Counted from the first letter of the stretch, positions 43,537-53,240 are shown. The stretch is DNA of 61,900 bases from Bacteroidales bacterium (GCA_017550655.1 JAFZOK010000042.1:1-61900), one strand, 5' to 3'. Notes: generated by a model not told the origin, from the sequence alone. Numbers and translations are program-made.

Positions 43537-46061
43537 TTACCGAATTGTTGTTTAATCTCTTCAAGCTTATCATCCAGAGAAAGGAGGTCTGGGATAAGGG
43601 CCTGGCGCGGTTTGGCACCATCTGCCGGCCCAACAATTCCGGCCTTCTCCAACTGGTCTATGAGTTTGGAGGCCCTGTTGTAACCCAGGTTCATCTTCCT
43701 CTGTATGAAGGAAGCAGAGCCGCTGCCGGCTGCAACAATAAGGCGGGCTGCATCGTCAAAGAACTCATCTCTCCTGGCAAGATTTGTCTCTCCAATGGCT
43801 ACCTTAAACGGTACGTCCGCCGAGCCTTCATCCTCCTCAGGTGGTTCCGGCAAATATAGTGCCGTAGAGTAACCTACCTGGCTTGAAATGAACTCAACAA
43901 TTCTGTCTATCTCTTTGGTTTCTATGAGTGCACACTGAACTCTGGTCACCTCGCTTCCGGTGGCGTAGAGCATATCTCCGCGTCCAATCAGCTGATTTGC
44001 ACCGCTTTCATCAAGTATGGTGCGGGAGTCTATGCTTGAGCGTACGTAGAAGGCAATTCTTGCAGGGAAGTTGGCCTTAATGTTACCGGTGATGACCGTG
44101 GTTGTAGGTCTCTGGGTTGCTATAACCAGGTGAATACCAATGGCTCTGGCCAGCTGAGCAAGACGCGTGATTGGAATCTCTGCATCCTTGCCCGCGGTAA
44201 TCATAAGGTCTGCATATTCGTCAATAATCAGAACAATATACGGCAGGAAGCGGTGCCCCTTGCCCGGGTTCAACTTACGCTCCAGGAATTTTTCATTGTA
44301 CTCCTTAATGTTTCTAACTCTCGCACTCTCAAGGAGTTTGTAACGGTTATCCATCTCCACGCAGAGAGACTTAAGAGTACGTACAACCTTGGCGGTATCT
44401 GTAATAACCGGCTGCTCTTTGTCTTCAGTATCAGGCAGGCAGGCCAGAAAATGTTTGCTCAGGCGGGAGTACAGACTCAGCTCAACTCTCTTAGGATCTA
44501 CCAGCACAAACTTCACCTCAGACGGGTGTTTGGTGTAAAGGATTGAGGAGACTAAAGCATTCAGACCCACAGACTTACCCTGACCGGTGGCTCCTGCAAT
44601 CAGAAGGTGCGGAGTCTTTGCAAGGTCAAAGGTGAATACCTCATTTGATATGGTTTTACCTATGGCGATAGGTAATGCATAGCCACTCTCTTTGGAGCCC
44701 GGCTCTTTCATCTTTGTCTGCAGGTACTCAAGGCAAGACTGCATAGAGACAACGCTCGGACGGTCATTAGCCACCTCAATACCAACGGAATTGGTGCCCG
44801 GCAGCGTTACCACTCTCACACCCTTTGCAGCCAGTGAGAGCTGAATGTCCTCCTCCAGACGTTTGATTTGAGAAACGCGGATTCCAGGAGCCGGCACAAC
44901 CTCGTAAAGCGTTACTGTTGGGCCTTTTACGGCAGATACCTTAGTTACGCCAATCTTATAGTTGCCAAGCGTATGAACAATTTTGTTCTTGTTACGCTCC
45001 ATCTCATCTCTTGAAACCTCATACCACTTGTCTTTATATGATTCCAACAGATCCAGTGTAGGAGCCTCGTAATGAGAGAGTTCCAGGCGAGGGTCAAAGG
45101 TCTTCTGAAGTTCCTCCTCTGTGTATTCACCAAGGAGTTCGTTCCCCTCTCCCTCAACATCCTTAACCTCAAGAGCAACATCTGCACCCGCTGCAGTAAT
45201 CTCAGGATCAAGCGCGCCCGCTGCAGCCTCAGCATCAGCTCCTTCTGCAGATTCATCCGGAGCATTCTCATCCACAACTGAGATAGCCGGATCTAACTTC
45301 TGGTTAGGTTCATCATCAAAGTTCAAATCTTCCTCCTCTTCCGTATCCAAGTCTCCGTTCTCATCTACGTCACCGTCAAGTTCCTCACCCTCAAGGTCTC
45401 CCTCAAGTTCGCTCCCCTTGCCAACCTCCATAACCTTGTTGCCCACAGCAGTAATGCCGCCGCTGATTTTGCGTATGAGGCTCTTGTTAATGATTATGCA
45501 CCAGCCAATTATGGCAATGATAAGAATGGCGCCCGTGCCGGCGGAACCAATCATAGTCTTTAGGAACTGGTTCACATAGTAGCCGTAAGAGCCGCCCGCT
45601 CCGCTTCCGAACCAACGGTCAAAACGAGTGAAAGAGAATATAAATGAGAAGAATACGGAAATAAGTATGCAACCGAATATGGTAATGAAGAAAAGACGCA
45701 GCAGGCGCACCTTTTTAATCTTAAGGCAAACCAAAGCCACACCAAAGAAGAAGAACGGGATTATAAATGCGCCCAGACCAAAGAGTTTGGAAATGAGGAG
45801 GTTTGCCCACCAGAGACCAATCTTTCCACCGCCGTTTTCCACGGTTGTGATGGAATTGAAAATCTCATTGCCGGCAAAGCTGCTCTGATCATGAGCCCAG
45901 GTGAAGACGTAGGAGATTAATGCAATTAAGGTGTAGACCGCAATGGCCAGCGCCACCAGTCCGCATATAAGGTAGAGCCCCTCACGCTTCTCCGGGGCCG
46001 CCATCTCCTGCTCTGCAATTATCTGATCTTCTTCCTTTTGTTTCTTCTTACTTTTAGCCAT
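43533..46061 (-). CDS. ftsK: DNA translocase FtsK/SpoIIIE family
   Basis: 842 residues. Four to five N-terminal membrane helices (about 30-190), an acidic Glu/Asp/Ala-rich linker (about 215-320), then a RecA-like motor with Walker A GATGQGKS at 490-497 and Walker B IVLIIDEYADLM, and a C-terminal gamma winged-helix domain (ASFIQRKMNLGYNRASKLIDQLEKAG) that reads polar DNA sequences. It pumps chromosome dimers and termini across the septum and activates XerCD. lolA follows, translationally coupled. Confidence 0.97.
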   Translation of the reverse strand: MAKSKKKQKEEDQIIAEQEMAAPEKREGLYLICGLVALAIAVYTLIALISYVFTWAHDQSSFAGNEIFNSITTVENGGGKIGLWWANLLISKLFGLGAFIIPFFFFGVALVCLKIKKVRLLRLFFITIFGCILISVFFSFIFSFTRFDRWFGSGAGGSYGYYVNQFLKTMIGSAGTGAILIIAIIGWCIIINKSLIRKISGGITAVGNKVMEVGKGSELEGDLEGEELDGDVDENGDLDTEEEEDLNFDDEPNQKLDPAISVVDENAPDESAEGADAEAAAGALDPEITAAGADVALEVKDVEGEGNELLGEYTEEELQKTFDPRLELSHYEAPTLDLLESYKDKWYEVSRDEMERNKNKIVHTLGNYKIGVTKVSAVKGPTVTLYEVVPAPGIRVSQIKRLEEDIQLSLAAKGVRVVTLPGTNSVGIEVANDRPSVVSMQSCLEYLQTKMKEPGSKESGYALPIAIGKTISNEVFTFDLAKTPHLLIAGATGQGKSVGLNALVSSILYTKHPSEVKFVLVDPKRVELSLYSRLSKHFLACLPDTEDKEQPVITDTAKVVRTLKSLCVEMDNRYKLLESARVRNIKEYNEKFLERKLNPGKGHRFLPYIVLIIDEYADLMITAGKDAEIPITRLAQLARAIGIHLVIATQRPTTTVITGNIKANFPARIAFYVRSSIDSRTILDESGANQLIGRGDMLYATGSEVTRVQCALIETKEIDRIVEFISSQVGYSTALYLPEPPEEDEGSADVPFKVAIGETNLARRDEFFDDAARLIVAAGSGSASFIQRKMNLGYNRASKLIDQLEKAGIVGPADGAKPRQALIPDLLSLDDKLEEIKQQFGK

Positions 46062-46160
46062 TACTTTTACTTCTTTGTGAACTTCAACCGCCCCACAACA
46101 TTATTTGCAATCTATCCTCTTCCAACCCTCACTTTTCATCTCTTATTCTGCAAACAGCAA

Positions 46161-46856
46161 CTACTGCGGCTTATTATTATTGTTCTTCCAGTTCTTGTGG
46201 TTCTGCTTCTTCTTGTTGTTAAACTGCTGATTGCGCTGCTGATTCACGCCGCTTGCACCGCTTGGCTGAACCTGCATCATGTGCGGCTTACGTGTTGTAG
46301 CATCTGCAACTCCCGCCCCAATATGCACATCCTCAGGCACTACCAGACGGCCGCCGCTTAAACGCTTAATATCCTCAAAGATAGTCTCTTCCGCAACGGA
46401 ATCCTTATTCCAAATAAGGTACTGCTGCTTCATGTAGGAACCAATCACCTTAATCATGTGCTTCTTAACCTCATCATCCGGACGGTCTGCAATCAAGTCA
46501 ATCATATTCTGAATGTTACGTCCGTAGCAGGATGCCCTTATTGGCTCCGTCTCCAACGGAATAGGTTCCGGTTTAACCTTAGTGCTTTCACGCGTAGGCA
46601 GCGGATACGGGGAGTCTATATCTATCTTAAAATCAGAGATTATCTGAATATGATCCCACAGTTTATGTCTAAAATCCACAACATCTCTCAGCTGCGGATT
46701 CAGCGTTCCCATAACGGCCACCACCGCCTGAATCTGTTCGTTACGCTTCTCTTTATCAGGAATGCTGCACACATAGTCAATCATATCCTGAACATGCCTA
46801 CCGTACTCAGGCATAATGAGTTTTTCTCTCGTAGTATTGTAATCTTTCTTCTCCAT
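46161..46856 (-). CDS. DUF4290 domain protein
   Basis: 231 residues. The N-terminal core MPEYGRHVQDMIDYVCSIPD and later PIRASCYGRNIQNMIDLIAD form two similar halves, both with (Y/H)G(R)xxQxMID; this double pattern is the DUF4290 signature found across Bacteroidetes. The C-terminal ~40 residues are Gln/Asn/Lys-rich and probably disordered (QQRNQQFNNKKKQNHKNWK). Function is unknown. It lies 12 nt after the Wzz-like gene and 99 nt before ftsK. Confidence 0.85.
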   Translation of the reverse strand: MEKKDYNTTREKLIMPEYGRHVQDMIDYVCSIPDKEKRNEQIQAVVAVMGTLNPQLRDVVDFRHKLWDHIQIISDFKIDIDSPYPLPTRESTKVKPEPIPLETEPIRASCYGRNIQNMIDLIADRPDDEVKKHMIKVIGSYMKQQYLIWNKDSVAEETIFEDIKRLSGGRLVVPEDVHIGAGVADATTRKPHMMQVQPSGASGVNQQRNQQFNNKKKQNHKNWKNNNNKPQ

Positions 46857-46868
46857 AACCTTGCGAAT

Positions 46869-49016
46869 TTACAAAAAGAAAACGTATGTATTGTTTAGAT
46901 AATCTATGAAAAAGTTCTCTTTTGGCAGAGTGAGCTTCGCAGCCAACTTTGTAGCAACGGCAAAACCGCTTGTCTGAAGCTCTGCAGATAGTCCGTAGCG
47001 TGCTCTTAGTCTGCTCATTCTTACTCTCTTATAGTTCTTTGGGCGCCTGCCTTTCTTTGATTCTCCCTGCACTAGGTGGCATTGCATACATTTTACTCCC
47101 GATGCGGCAGCGGCAGCCAGATCTTCAAAGAAACCTGCCGATACTTTGCAGCCCGCCTTCATCACCACCAAAAAGTCCGCCCCACCAAATTGAGCGGCAA
47201 CACTTCCCCCTCCCTTCTTGCCCGTAGGTTCCTGCTGTGGAAACAGATGCCCAAGCACATTTTCCGTACGCTGACGGAACGGCTGCACCCTATAACTGAA
47301 GCCGTCCAACTGTACATTCATCAACTCTTCCGTTGGGATCTCTGAAGTATCTTGCTTTGAAGAGTTTGCACTGCTTTGAGTATCTTTTGATTTTGCAGCA
47401 TCATTGCCTTTTGAAGAAAAATCATTGTTTATGGAAAATGATTCTGCGGTAACAGTGGAGGACTCATAGAGAGAGCGTACCGTTCTCTCTGTAAGCAGTT
47501 TAGTGTAGCATTCCGTGAGCAGAACAAGGAATGAGTAACGTTCTGTTGCCTTTGGATAACTCTTGAGCTTCTTTCCCAAACGATAACTCTTACCCTTAGA
47601 GCGATGCTCAGGGAGGCACTCATTCATTGGAAGGCCGGTCATCACAACGTTGCAATCCGGTACGTATGAGTGGATTGCAGAGGCGGACTCATCCCATCCG
47701 TCCCTTGCATCCGTAACCATAAGATTAAAGGCGGCGTTCTCCAGGAACGGAGCCGGAATACTGCTGGAAGAGAGCTCCGGATGAATTACAACCACAGGCC
47801 TATCTCCGCTCTCTTTAATCAAACGCTCCACATCCGGGAACTTGTAAGACGGAGACTCAGGATTCAAGGCCTCACCTCCAAGCAACCCTCCCGCATTTGA
47901 AGAGCCCTCAGAACCCAATCCTCCCAGGACGCTGAATTTAAACTGTTTACGCAGCTCCCTCAGGAACCCGCTCTCCAGCAGTTTCTCCAACGTTCCCTCA
48001 TAAAGGCTGAACACATTGATAAACTTCTTGTTATGCTCGCCCCCGCCCTGTTTTATTCCGTTCTGCAGAGCCTCTGCAATCTGCTCTGCAATGAATTCAT
48101 TCTGTGTAGCCCAACGTTCAGAATTCAGATATTTATCATTGAATGTAGACGGCTCCCCTATTGCACCAAAGAGCTTGAATCCCAAGGCCTTCTCTGCCTT
48201 CTTCCTACTGACAAATCCCTTCTGCTTGTAGATAAAACTGAAGACAATCTTTGCCAGAAGAAACGTCAAAAAGAGCAGTGCAAAGAGTGCTATCCTTACT
48301 ATGATTACAAGTCTCCAAGGAACTGTGGCCCTGAACTTTGTGGCGGTAAGTTTCATCTTTACGCCAACAGCCTCATACTCACGGCTTTTCTCCTTGAGCA
48401 TGCTGACAAGGTAGTTGACGGTTGATGCCGTGGAGAGAGAATCGTAGGTGAAGTAGTTAAGCCTCAAGCCGTCTTCACGCCTCATTACCAGCAACTTTAT
48501 CATTGCACGGGTACTCTGGGAGTGGTGCCAGCTCCTTAGACGTTTGTGCACGGGAGATGAAGGATTTGAGATTGACTCCAGCAGCAGACTGTCAAAGTCT
48601 CCCTTCATTGCACTTATTGCCGCTCCCTTAATTATATGCCTCTGCCTCAAGAACTTGACCGCATCCACCATACAGGAATCCAACAACTCCACCTCCCTCT
48701 CTTTTGATATTTCTTTCACTGTACTAGCAGAAACAGATGCTGCAACCGCAGCAACAGAATCACTTATGCCCGTTGAATCGGCTACAGGATGAGCCTTTAA
48801 AGAGTCTGCATGGGAGATGGCTGAAGAGTCTTTGGTGAGTGTATCTATCGGGATACTAAGTGGTTGAGTGGCTTCAGGATAGAATGAGAGATAGGCGTTT
48901 GCAGTGTACTCCCTCACGGTTAGGCAGAGCACAACACCCAAAAGAATGAAGAGGACAAGGAAAACTGTTCCCGCCCGCTTGTAAAAAATTTTGGATGCCT
49001 TCTTTCTGTAACTCAC
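46869..49016 (-). CDS. two-helix membrane protein resembling a Wzz/BY-kinase without Walker motifs
   Basis: 715 residues. Membrane helices at about 15-33 and 229-252 enclose a periplasmic region of about 195 residues, the Wzz topology. After helix 2, KKAEKALGFKLFGAIGEPS resembles the Wzz/Wzc ending (ALGLPVLGxIP) before a kinase domain. The following cytoplasmic part (about 300-520) has alternating strands and helices where a BY-kinase would lie, but no GxxGxGKS motif and no Tyr-rich tail. The last ~130 residues (ADFLVVMKAGCKVSAGFFEDLAAA; a distant echo of GT2 folds) are unassigned. Next to manC, so a polysaccharide role is plausible; not certain. Confidence 0.55.
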   Translation of the reverse strand: MSYRKKASKIFYKRAGTVFLVLFILLGVVLCLTVREYTANAYLSFYPEATQPLSIPIDTLTKDSSAISHADSLKAHPVADSTGISDSVAAVAASVSASTVKEISKEREVELLDSCMVDAVKFLRQRHIIKGAAISAMKGDFDSLLLESISNPSSPVHKRLRSWHHSQSTRAMIKLLVMRREDGLRLNYFTYDSLSTASTVNYLVSMLKEKSREYEAVGVKMKLTATKFRATVPWRLVIIVRIALFALLFLTFLLAKIVFSFIYKQKGFVSRKKAEKALGFKLFGAIGEPSTFNDKYLNSERWATQNEFIAEQIAEALQNGIKQGGGEHNKKFINVFSLYEGTLEKLLESGFLRELRKQFKFSVLGGLGSEGSSNAGGLLGGEALNPESPSYKFPDVERLIKESGDRPVVVIHPELSSSSIPAPFLENAAFNLMVTDARDGWDESASAIHSYVPDCNVVMTGLPMNECLPEHRSKGKSYRLGKKLKSYPKATERYSFLVLLTECYTKLLTERTVRSLYESSTVTAESFSINNDFSSKGNDAAKSKDTQSSANSSKQDTSEIPTEELMNVQLDGFSYRVQPFRQRTENVLGHLFPQQEPTGKKGGGSVAAQFGGADFLVVMKAGCKVSAGFFEDLAAAAASGVKCMQCHLVQGESKKGRRPKNYKRVRMSRLRARYGLSAELQTSGFAVATKLAAKLTLPKENFFIDYLNNTYVFFL

Positions 49017-49100
49017 TCTTTTGCCGTTTGTTTGCTACAGCTTATATCTGTATCTGTTATTATCTATCTGCTACTACCGGTATCTTTTGCCATTTCTCTG

Positions 49101-50459
49101 CTACCACTGGTAGTCAAAGCGTTCAATATCTTCCTCTATAAGAGGAGATCCTATCTGCACTTCAATGAATGTCAGCCCTTTAGACCCTGCCTTAATTGCG
49201 TGGGAATGGCCAACCGGAATCACCAGCACGTCATTCGGATGCACGGCTTTACGCTCTCCGTCCAGAACAAATTCGCCCTCTCCTTCAACAACGGTCCACA
49301 CCTCTTTGCGGTGATGGTGAACCTGGTAACTTATGTGTTTTCCGGGATTTAGGGTGATGGTTTTGGTAAGAGACTCTCTGCCGTCTTTGTATGTAACGGC
49401 ATCCAGAACCTTGTAGGTTCCCCAGCGGCGCTCCTCGTACATTGGCCTGGTAATCAGCTGGTCTGCGTAGTCCTTAATCTTCTCGCTCTCCTCCTTTCCG
49501 CTTACCATAATGCCGTCTGCGCTGGCCGCTACAACGGTATCTTTGAGCCCCGATACAAACATTGGAATATTCAACTCATTGATTGCATGAACGTTAACGT
49601 TGCCTTCTCCGGCCACAACCTTTCCAAAGTAAGACTCCGGAAGTTCGTCACAGAGGGTGTTCCAGGTTCCCAGGTCTTTCCAAAGGCCGTCATAGCGAAC
49701 AACAGCCACAGACTTTGCCTTTTCAACCACCTCATAATCAAAGCTTATGGCAGGGAGTTCGCTGTACCGGTTAACCACTTCTTCAAATGATGAAGCGTTT
49801 ATGTACTTGCCAACAACCTCCATCATGTATCCCAAGCGGAAGGCAAATACTCCGCCGTTCCACATAGCGTGTTCCTTTATAAGTTCTGCCGCCTTCTCTG
49901 CACTCGGCTTCTCTGCAAAACGCTTAACTGCAATCCATTGGGAGCTTCCTCCCGATAGATTATCATCTGACTTCTCCGGCACAATGTAACCATACTTCTC
50001 ACTCGGAGCGGTTGGAGCAATTCCCATAAGTACCAGATCTGCAGCATTTTGCTTAACCGCCTCAGCCATGCGGCCAATCACCTCAAAGTAACCCTCCTCT
50101 GTATAGGCATCGCACGGCATTACAACAACAACCTCATCCTCAGGGCACTGCTTATCTATCGCGAGGAAAATAGTAGAGAGCGCAATGGCAGGAAAAGTGT
50201 CTCTGCGTTCCGGTTCCAGCACAATCTTCACCCTCTCTCCAAGCTGGGAGATGATGCTGTCTCTCTGACCGGTGTTGGTTGCAATGGTTATATCTGCATT
50301 CAGGCCGGATGAGTAAATCTGCCTTACAAGCCTCTGAATCATAGATTCCTTTCCCCCGTTGGGAGACGCAAGAACCGGCAAAAACTGCTTGCTGCGGGCA
50401 TTGTTGGAGAGGGGCCAAAGCCTCTTTCCCGATCCGCCTGATAAAAGTATTAACTGCAT
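49101..50459 (-). CDS. manC: mannose-1-phosphate guanylyltransferase, possibly with mannose-6-phosphate isomerase domain
   Basis: 452 residues. The N-terminal nucleotidyltransferase has SGGSGKRLWPLSNNARSK and PCDAYTEE, FAEKPSAEKA and WNGGVFAFR blocks; from about residue 345 a type II PMI cupin follows (RRWGTYKVLDA, SYQVHHHRKEVWTVVEGEGE). It makes GDP-mannose from mannose-1-phosphate and GTP, a precursor for fucose and surface glycans. A palindrome overlaps its predicted promoter. The Wzz-like gene follows after 84 nt. Confidence 0.93.
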   Translation of the reverse strand: MQLILLSGGSGKRLWPLSNNARSKQFLPVLASPNGGKESMIQRLVRQIYSSGLNADITIATNTGQRDSIISQLGERVKIVLEPERRDTFPAIALSTIFLAIDKQCPEDEVVVVMPCDAYTEEGYFEVIGRMAEAVKQNAADLVLMGIAPTAPSEKYGYIVPEKSDDNLSGGSSQWIAVKRFAEKPSAEKAAELIKEHAMWNGGVFAFRLGYMMEVVGKYINASSFEEVVNRYSELPAISFDYEVVEKAKSVAVVRYDGLWKDLGTWNTLCDELPESYFGKVVAGEGNVNVHAINELNIPMFVSGLKDTVVAASADGIMVSGKEESEKIKDYADQLITRPMYEERRWGTYKVLDAVTYKDGRESLTKTITLNPGKHISYQVHHHRKEVWTVVEGEGEFVLDGERKAVHPNDVLVIPVGHSHAIKAGSKGLTFIEVQIGSPLIEEDIERFDYQW

Positions 50460-50475
50460 ATTGTCAAACTCTTTG

Positions 50476-50505
50476 TGTTGGTTATACTCTTAACCAACAA
50501 ATTTA
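50476..50505 (-). promoter_or_regulatory. manC -7 box overlapped by a 9-bp dyad
   Basis: On the minus strand TAAATTTG (50505-50498) is followed directly by TGTTGGTTA-6 nt-TAACCAACA (50476-50499), a perfect dyad that would span the transcription start. It may be an operator or a 5' mRNA hairpin. The rest of the gap (50506-50676) shows no gene or clear signal. Confidence 0.5.
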
Positions 50506-50676
50506 ATAAATATGCTCCAAAATGAAAAGCCCCCGCTCCGCTCTCACCACCGCCCCGCACGAGACTTCACATGATGAAAGCAATAAAGGATTGAGATCAA
50601 CAACTGAAACTGAAGGGAGCGTTTCCCTATTCAATTAAAAGAGATTGAATTCTGCGGAGGGACTTTCAAAGCAGAA

Positions 50677-52233
50677 TCATCTAATTAATAGTACCTTGAT
50701 ATACTCTTTAGTTAGGCCGCCGGAGCCGTTCTGGGAGTCTGCTATCAGAATCAGAACCTGGCTGCCATCTTCCAGAGTAGGACCTAGGCACATTCCCTCA
50801 AAGTTCGCCAGGTTCAAAGAGCTGGTTATGAAGGAAGTGAGCAGACTTTTACGTAAGATGCCGGACTTATCATTCACAGGATCAACCAAATAGAGTTTTG
50901 TCCAGGTTCTGGCACCCAGGGCCTTTATTAGAACGTTCCCGTTTGGCACATAGACCTCACGCTCAAGAACAATCAGACGGCCGTCATCCAAAGCCGCCAA
51001 AGCCGGAACTCCGTGAACGTATGCATACGCCCCGGATACCTCATTCTCAGACTTATTTGGAGTGTCCATCAGATATAAGGCCCTACCAGCCGGTTTAAGA
51101 TTCTTTCCAAAACTCTGGAGACGGAGCAGACCTAAAAAAGTCTCTTCATCTGCCAGCAGCGGTTTCTCCGTTACAGTCCAAAAGCGCTCTGTTTTAGCGT
51201 TGTAGGTTAGAGCCTCAAAACCGGCGTTCCCCTGAATTTTGTCACTCTTAAGGTCTGACGGAACATCCAGAGCTCTGCCCGTTTCCTTGCCCTGAAGGGT
51301 GTACTCCCTTATGGACTGGTCTGCCTCCGCAGAGATAAAGAGCTTGCCGTTCACGTATGCTACTCCCTCATTATCTCTAGAGGAAATGGTTGAGCCTGAG
51401 GTTCCTGCAGGTACGCTCTTGGTTATGCGGCCAACAGAACCATCGGGATAAAGAGGTATATCAAAGAGAGTTAGACCGCCACCGTTGAGTTTATCGTGAA
51501 CCACAGCATACTGATTTCCTGAGATATATGTGATGCCGGAATACTCCCCGCTTCCTACGTGAGAGGTGATATTGGTTTGATATAACGGAGTTATATTCAG
51601 ATTATTATCTAAGTATTCAAAACGTACAGGCTGAGTCTCCCAAATGTAAACTCCGCCCGATTCCAACTTCTCACCCGCAATCTTTGAGGTATAGACCACC
51701 TGGCTCTCCATCTGCGTACCATATTGATTCACAAACTGTTCCGTTCCAACAACCAGAACAGCAACATCACTGTCCGCAAGATTCTGCTCCGGTAGAACAA
51801 GCATCACCTCCACCGCCTTCCCGTCTGCATTCATAATCACCCCGTTAGGCGCATTGTCATTATCCGCAGAGGCAACTCCACCATCCCCCTCTACAGTCAG
51901 ATTTTCCCTATCAATTATCAAATAACGAGTTCCAACATTTTTAACCTCCTCATAACCAGCATTCCCGCCAACGGCTCCATTCAACGCATTGCCGCCCGGC
52001 CTTTCAACCCACTCAAAACACCTTATCTCCCCCATCGTAGGCAGCAATCTCACATCACTCACACTCAGCCCGTTAGGTACCATCGCCCTCACCAGCACAA
52101 ACGCCCCCGTCTCCAAACTATCCGTCTGAGCAGAGCCCACATCCGCACCCATACCCCTCACAACCGGCTCACCATAAGCCCCTGCCGCAAGCAACAAGCA
52201 CAACCCCAAAACCAATAACTTACTTTTCATCAC
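50677..52233 (-). CDS. secreted phytase-like esterase family protein (paralog 1)
   Basis: 518 residues with a signal peptide (MMKSKLLVLGLCLLLAAGAYG). The C-terminal ~310 residues form a beta-propeller of the esterase-like phytase family (Pfam Phytase-like): SGITYISGNQYAVVHDKLNGGGL, NEGVAYVNGKLFISAEADQSIREY, GNAGFEALTYN, LDDGRLIVLEREV and NFEGMCLGPTLEDGS. The first ~190 residues are a different beta-rich domain. It shares the propeller with the product of 53241-55040 closely. Its start overlaps the BRO-N gene by 14 nt. Confidence 0.85.
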   Translation of the reverse strand: MMKSKLLVLGLCLLLAAGAYGEPVVRGMGADVGSAQTDSLETGAFVLVRAMVPNGLSVSDVRLLPTMGEIRCFEWVERPGGNALNGAVGGNAGYEEVKNVGTRYLIIDRENLTVEGDGGVASADNDNAPNGVIMNADGKAVEVMLVLPEQNLADSDVAVLVVGTEQFVNQYGTQMESQVVYTSKIAGEKLESGGVYIWETQPVRFEYLDNNLNITPLYQTNITSHVGSGEYSGITYISGNQYAVVHDKLNGGGLTLFDIPLYPDGSVGRITKSVPAGTSGSTISSRDNEGVAYVNGKLFISAEADQSIREYTLQGKETGRALDVPSDLKSDKIQGNAGFEALTYNAKTERFWTVTEKPLLADEETFLGLLRLQSFGKNLKPAGRALYLMDTPNKSENEVSGAYAYVHGVPALAALDDGRLIVLEREVYVPNGNVLIKALGARTWTKLYLVDPVNDKSGILRKSLLTSFITSSLNLANFEGMCLGPTLEDGSQVLILIADSQNGSGGLTKEYIKVLLIR

Positions 52234-53068
52234 CTATCTGCTGTACATCCTCTATTGGTGGTAAAAAATCCGATGCTTTAGACGGAGAGATAACGGAGTG
52301 TCCAATGCGCTTCTCTAACTGCTTGCGGGCATCCCCGGCAATCTGGCCACCTTCGCGGGCCACATCTGCACTCTGCTTGAAGCCCTTAGGGTTACGCGTC
52401 TTGCTGATCTCCGTGGCCGATGCCTCCGCCAACGTGTTCAGCGCCAGCTCTATGTTGGTCATATTGTCCCGCAAGTTCTCCTTATGCAGCCCCTTGAACT
52501 GCTTGAATTGCCGCGTGCTCTTGCCGCTCCAGCTGCGGGTGATAATATCCGTCAGTGACGCGTACTCCTGCCCCTGCTGCACCCCGGCCCGATCCCACTC
52601 GTCTGTCAATTCCTTACGCACCTCAATACTGCGTAACCTCTGATTAATCCACTTATCACTGTACCCCAGCCTACGATAATCCGCATACGCCTGCTCAAAG
52701 TTGAGTTCCGGGTCCTGCATCTGGTCGATGCGCTGTGCCCCCACCTTCGCCATCCACAGCTTGAACGGCTCCGCCTTGGATGACGGAATGCTCTGAATGA
52801 TACGGAACACACCCTCCATCGTTGCCGCCTGAGTCTTATAATACTTACCGTCCGACGCCAACATTTTAGTAGGGGTACAAATTGTACCCCACCTGGTACT
52901 CAATTCCGGGTCACGACTTCGCATCTTTTTGATGTATTGCTTTACATCAGAGCTATCCGTAAGCACCTGGACTACATCCACAATCGAGAAGTACCACTTC
53001 TCCTCCTGGTCGTCCCAAACGGTCCTAACCTTCTTTTCCTCAAACAGTTGAATCTGTTGTTTCTTAGT
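52220..53068 (-). CDS. BRO-N domain protein (phage antirepressor/DinD-like)
   Basis: 282 residues from the start at 53068 (MTKKQQIQLFEE); the promoter at 53116-53146 places transcription start near 53109, so the farther Met at 53104 would be nearly leaderless. Residues ~8-110 are a Bro-N domain (KVRTVWDDQEEKWYFSIVDVVQVL, TPTKMLASDGKYYKTQAA, VFRIIQSIPSSKAEPFKLWMA). The rest is helical with a basic, Gln-rich core. Such genes occur in phages and as free chromosomal inserts and may bind DNA. It sits between two phytase-like paralogs. Confidence 0.85.
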   Translation of the reverse strand, partial: TKKQQIQLFEEKKVRTVWDDQEEKWYFSIVDVVQVLTDSSDVKQYIKKMRSRDPELSTRWGTICTPTKMLASDGKYYKTQAATMEGVFRIIQSIPSSKAEPFKLWMAKVGAQRIDQMQDPELNFEQAYADYRRLGYSDKWINQRLRSIEVRKELTDEWDRAGVQQGQEYASLTDIITRSWSGKSTRQFKQFKGLHKENLRDNMTNIELALNTLAEASATEISKTRNPKGFKQSADVAREGGQIAGDARKQLEKRIGHSVISPSKASDFLPPIEDVQQIGDEK

Positions 53069-53115
53069 CATCTCTTCTCTATTTTTAAAATGTTTCACCC
53101 ACAATCAGGTTTGTA

Positions 53116-53146
53116 CAAATGTAGCACTTCTTGTCCTTCCTATCAA
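53116..53146 (-). promoter_or_regulatory. promoter of the BRO-N gene
   Basis: On the minus strand: TTG at 53146-53144, 20-nt spacer, TACATTTG at 53123-53116. Confidence 0.7.
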
Positions 53147-53165
53147 GCTAATCTACTCAAAAAAT

Positions 53166-53196
53166 AAACCGGCAACTGGGATGCAACTGCCGGCTT
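53166..53196 (-). terminator. terminator after the fimbrillin-like/phytase-like gene
   Basis: On the minus strand a 9-bp stem AAGCCGGCA / TGCCGGTTT (one G-T) with a 13-nt loop, then a T-rich tail ATTTTTT. Confidence 0.75.
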
Positions 53197-53240
53197 ATTC
53201 ATTGTGCGTTTTAAAAAATAGTTTGCAATCGACTTACAAA

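Noticed and set aside
45121-45579. 152-codon Ser/Pro-rich plus-strand frame inside ftsK
   Set aside because: Mirror of the acidic Glu/Asp/Ala linker of FtsK; no start signal or independent context.
52220-53068. Prophage
   Set aside because: The BRO-N gene is phage-type, but no integrase, capsid, terminase or attachment repeats were found around it.
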